A DNA stretch of 24,597 nt, from NCBI GenBank assembly GCA_900763995.1, contig CAAFMK010000097.1, positions 1 through 24,597 on the forward strand, in the 5' to 3' direction. A program made the position numbers and the translations under genes. Shown one piece after another: positions 22,356 to 24,597 of the stretch (the first letter of the stretch is position 1; each line of letters starts with the position of its first letter). The DNA is from an uncultured Oscillospiraceae bacterium (GTDB lineage: Bacteria > Bacillota > Clostridia > Oscillospirales > Oscillospiraceae). Below the pieces are notes generated by a model. The model was given only the letters and a program-made list of their open reading frames with translations. It did not search any database and was not told the origin of the DNA.

Positions 22356-23687
22356 GTGAGCCCCCTGAACCTGTCCAAAATTTTGAGCCTTTCCAATCCC
22401 AAATTGAAGCTGTGGCAGCGGCAGCTTCCCATCGGTCTGCTGGTCACCCTGTCGGGACAGCTCTATCTGACCGTGTGGGCTGAGGGCTTTCGCCTGTCTG
22501 CCTCAGTGATCCTCTACCCAATTTTACTATTGAGTGTCATGCGGGACAGCCACCGACCGGACACAGGGTTGATCACAGGTCTTTGTGTGCTGTTCTTTCG
22601 CACTGGGATCTCCCTGCTTCATGGCTTCTCTTTGGTGCATGCACTGGATATGGCCTATCCGGCCGGGGTGTTCTATCTGTGTTATGAGATCTTGCTGTGT
22701 CTCCTAATCCCCGATCGACGGGCGGTCACCCCCATGAAGCTGTGGATCTCGTTGTGGATGTGTGACACAGTATCCAACGCCATCAATCTGCTCCTCTCCA
22801 GCCATTTGCAGCCTGCGTTGACCGCTTCTGCCTCCCCATTTATCTCTCTGGCCGGGGTGGCCCTTGTCCGCTCCTTTGCCGCCTGTGGCATTTTGTGGGT
22901 GTCCAGCGGGTACCGCCAGCTGCTGATCCACACCGAGCACGAGCACCGCTACCGCCGACTTTTTTTGATGACCACCAGCTTGAAAACGGAGCTCTATTTC
23001 CTCAAAAAGGACGCAGAGGACATTGAGGGTGTTATGTCCCACGCCTACCAGCTCTATGAACAGCTGGAGAGCCATCAGGCCCCCAAGGAGCTGACCGCCC
23101 TAGCTTTGTCCATCGCCCGGGATGTACATGAGGTGAAGAAGGACAACCTGCGTATTATCCGGGGGCTGGAGGAAAATGTGGCCCAGGCCTACGACCACCA
23201 GGATATATCTTTGTCAGATCTGCTGAACATCCTTGAACTATCCACCAGGCGCTTTTTGGGGGAACAGCGGGCTGATATTCGGCTGGAATGTCATTTCCAG
23301 TTGGATTTTCCAGTGCGGGAGCACTATCGTCTGCTGTCTATTATGAAAAATCTGGTCACCAATTCGGTGGAGGCCATCCAGTCAGACAGTGGAAAGGGCA
23401 CTGTACTGCTAAAGGCCAAGATCCAGGGGGATGATCTGCTTCTCACAGTGTCTGACAATGGGCCGGGCATCTCCTCCCGGGCTCTGAGTATGATTTTTCA
23501 GGTGGGGTACTCCACCAAGTTCAATGCTGATACAGGCAATATCAACCGTGGTGTGGGGCTGCCCGCTGTGCAGTATATTGTTGAGGAGATGGGCGGCACC
23601 ATTCAGGTACAATCCCAGCCAAAGCAGGGCACGACCTTTCATGTCTGCCTGCCTATGGCTACCATTTTAGGAGGGGATACAAGGTGA
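22356..23687 (+). CDS. Membrane sensor histidine kinase, GlnK/DctS-like
   Basis: Up to 443 residues. The N-terminal half (about 1-200) has five or six membrane segments and no large external domain, so the signal is probably sensed in or near the membrane. It is followed by a coiled-coil-like linker and a compact dimerisation region with the likely phospho-acceptor His258 in RDVHEVKKDNLRIIRG, as in the Spo0B-like/CitA-type kinases. The C-terminal ATPase domain has the N-box NLVTNSVEA (Asn332-336), G1 DNGPGI (Asp367) and G2 GVGLPAVQYIVEEMGG. The start is uncertain: GTG 22356 overlaps its own GGGAGGTG, so an in-frame CTG at 22365, six bases downstream of that site, is a candidate. It overlaps the regulator gene by four bases (GTGA). 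Confidence 0.92.
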   Translation: MSPLNLSKILSLSNPKLKLWQRQLPIGLLVTLSGQLYLTVWAEGFRLSASVILYPILLLSVMRDSHRPDTGLITGLCVLFFRTGISLLHGFSLVHALDMAYPAGVFYLCYEILLCLLIPDRRAVTPMKLWISLWMCDTVSNAINLLLSSHLQPALTASASPFISLAGVALVRSFAACGILWVSSGYRQLLIHTEHEHRYRRLFLMTTSLKTELYFLKKDAEDIEGVMSHAYQLYEQLESHQAPKELTALALSIARDVHEVKKDNLRIIRGLEENVAQAYDHQDISLSDLLNILELSTRRFLGEQRADIRLECHFQLDFPVREHYRLLSIMKNLVTNSVEAIQSDSGKGTVLLKAKIQGDDLLLTVSDNGPGISSRALSMIFQVGYSTKFNADTGNINRGVGLPAVQYIVEEMGGTIQVQSQPKQGTTFHVCLPMATILGGDTR

Positions 23688-24523
23688 GAATCTACATTGT
23701 AGAGGACGACATCTCAGTCATTGGTATTTTAGAGGATATTATAGAGCGCAGTGAGCTGGGCACCATATGCGGGGACACAGGCAGCGCCCCCCCTGACCCC
23801 ACCCATATCCTCTCTCTGGCTCCAGACCTGATCCTGATTGATCTGCTCATGCCGGCCAAGGACGGCATTCAGGTGGTGCGTGAGCTGAAGGAGATGGGCT
23901 GTCAGGCCAAATTTATCATGATCTCTCAGGTGTCATCCAAGGAAATGATCGCCAAGGCCTACACCGCCGGGGTGGAGTTTTTTATCCAAAAGCCCATCAA
24001 CCTCATTGAGATACGCCAGGTCATCTCAACTGTGAAGCAGCAGATCGAGAATGAGCAGGCCCTCAAGGCCATTCAGAGTGTCTTTGCCGGGCGTACCCCC
24101 ACCACTCAGACAGATCCCACAAACTGTCAGCGCCGCCGGATCCGATCCATCCTCAGTCAACTGGGTATGGCGGGGGAAAAGGGGGCCAAGGACATCATCG
24201 ATCTGTGCACCATCCTTTTAGAGGAGGGAAAAAGTGTGTCACAGATCCCGGTATCCACCCTGTGCACCCGCCTGCCCGGCCCGCCCAAAACCATTGAGCA
24301 GCGGGCACGCAGAGCTGTGGATCGGGGGATGATACACATCGCCAGCCTGGGCCTTTCTGATTATGACAATGAAATTTTTACCCGCTACGCCGCCCAGCTC
24401 TTTCCCTTTCAGGAGGTTCGCACCGAGATGTCCTTTCAACAGGGACAGGGGAGCTCCCGTGGAAAATCCAGCCTGAAAAAGTTTTTGGATGGGCTGATGA
24501 TCCTGGTCGATGAAGAGGGATAG
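23684..24523 (+). CDS. Response regulator, GlnL/YcbB-like
   Basis: Partner of the kinase; 279 residues. Receiver domain (1-120): acidic pair Asp8-Asp9, phospho-acceptor Asp53 in LILIDLLMP, Ser81, Lys103-Pro104. The C-terminal part (about 150-279; SQLGMAGEKGAKDIID, TIEQRARRAVDRGMIHIASLGLSDYDN, LFPFQEVRTEM) resembles the YcbB-type DNA-binding output domain of Bacillus GlnL rather than OmpR or NarL types. The GTG start has GGAGGGG seven or so bases upstream and overlaps the kinase stop, so translation is coupled. In Bacillus such pairs control glutamine uptake and use; the target here is unknown and may lie beyond the window edge. The last 74 bases (24524-24597) are T-rich and show no feature. 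Confidence 0.92.
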   Translation: MRIYIVEDDISVIGILEDIIERSELGTICGDTGSAPPDPTHILSLAPDLILIDLLMPAKDGIQVVRELKEMGCQAKFIMISQVSSKEMIAKAYTAGVEFFIQKPINLIEIRQVISTVKQQIENEQALKAIQSVFAGRTPTTQTDPTNCQRRRIRSILSQLGMAGEKGAKDIIDLCTILLEEGKSVSQIPVSTLCTRLPGPPKTIEQRARRAVDRGMIHIASLGLSDYDNEIFTRYAAQLFPFQEVRTEMSFQQGQGSSRGKSSLKKFLDGLMILVDEEG

Positions 24524-24597
24524 GCAGGTCGCTCCTTCCTGGTTTTCTTTCATATATTTTCCCTATCTAATTTATATGTTTTAGTTTTAACCCCTTT

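Noticed and set aside
1..24597. CRISPR array, tRNA/rRNA genes, transposase or integrase, toxin-antitoxin or restriction genes
   Set aside because: No repeat-spacer pattern, cloverleaf, rRNA core sequence or mobile/defence protein motif was found on either strand.

Overview
This window looks like chromosomal DNA from a moderately GC-rich, low-motility-of-gene-order Firmicute, most plausibly a gut Clostridia of the Oscillospiraceae/Flavonifractor-Oscillibacter type. That is an inference from gene content (acpP-rnc, infC-rpmI-rplT with a Firmicutes-style leader, GlnK/GlnL-like two-component pair, Ser-rich lipoproteins), from strong AGGAGG ribosome binding sites and from TTGACA/TATAAT promoters. 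No rRNA, tRNA, CRISPR array, insertion sequence or phage gene was seen.

Layout. Bases 1-94 hold the start of a leftward gene cut by the window edge. 236-1615 is an alanine/glycine:cation symporter. 1767-2738 is acpP followed by rnc, each with its own hairpin. 3043-3804 is an unassigned polytopic membrane protein. Convergent terminators (3811-3891) separate it from a leftward catabolic operon running from 10721 down to 3903: CUT1 sugar-binding lipoprotein, two permeases, an N-acetylneuraminate-lyase-family aldolase, nagA, and a MalK/UgpC-type ATPase. Divergent from it is an SGNH/GDSL esterase (10914-11573), and beyond that a leftward AGE-family N-acylglucosamine 2-epimerase (11646-12851). Together these look like a route for sialic acid or a related amino sugar: uptake, possible de-O-acetylation, cleavage to ManNAc, epimerisation to GlcNAc, and, after phosphorylation by a kinase not present here, deacetylation by NagA.

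13110-13730 encodes a DUF624/YesL-like membrane protein. 13848-16247 is a compact three-gene ABC importer of the nitrate/sulfonate/thiamine-precursor (NMT1/SsuABC) type with overlapping genes and unknown substrate. 16380-19070 is polA (proofreading site apparently lost), then the rimI-tsaD pair (19134-20611).

A 485-base gap (20612-21096) contains the tsaD terminator, a cluster of DnaA-box-like 9-mers, a strong promoter and an L20-leader-like attenuator ahead of infC-rpmI-rplT; infC appears to start at AUC. The window ends with a histidine kinase/response regulator pair resembling GlnK/GlnL (22356-24523).

Most of the window is ordinary housekeeping DNA. The parts that merit attention are the amino-sugar cluster with its symmetric divergent promoter region and structured intercistronic leader, the infC leader with two possible autoregulatory layers, the small orphan ABC importer, and several short repeated or inverted promoter-associated elements. 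I did not find a clearly new defence or mobile system.
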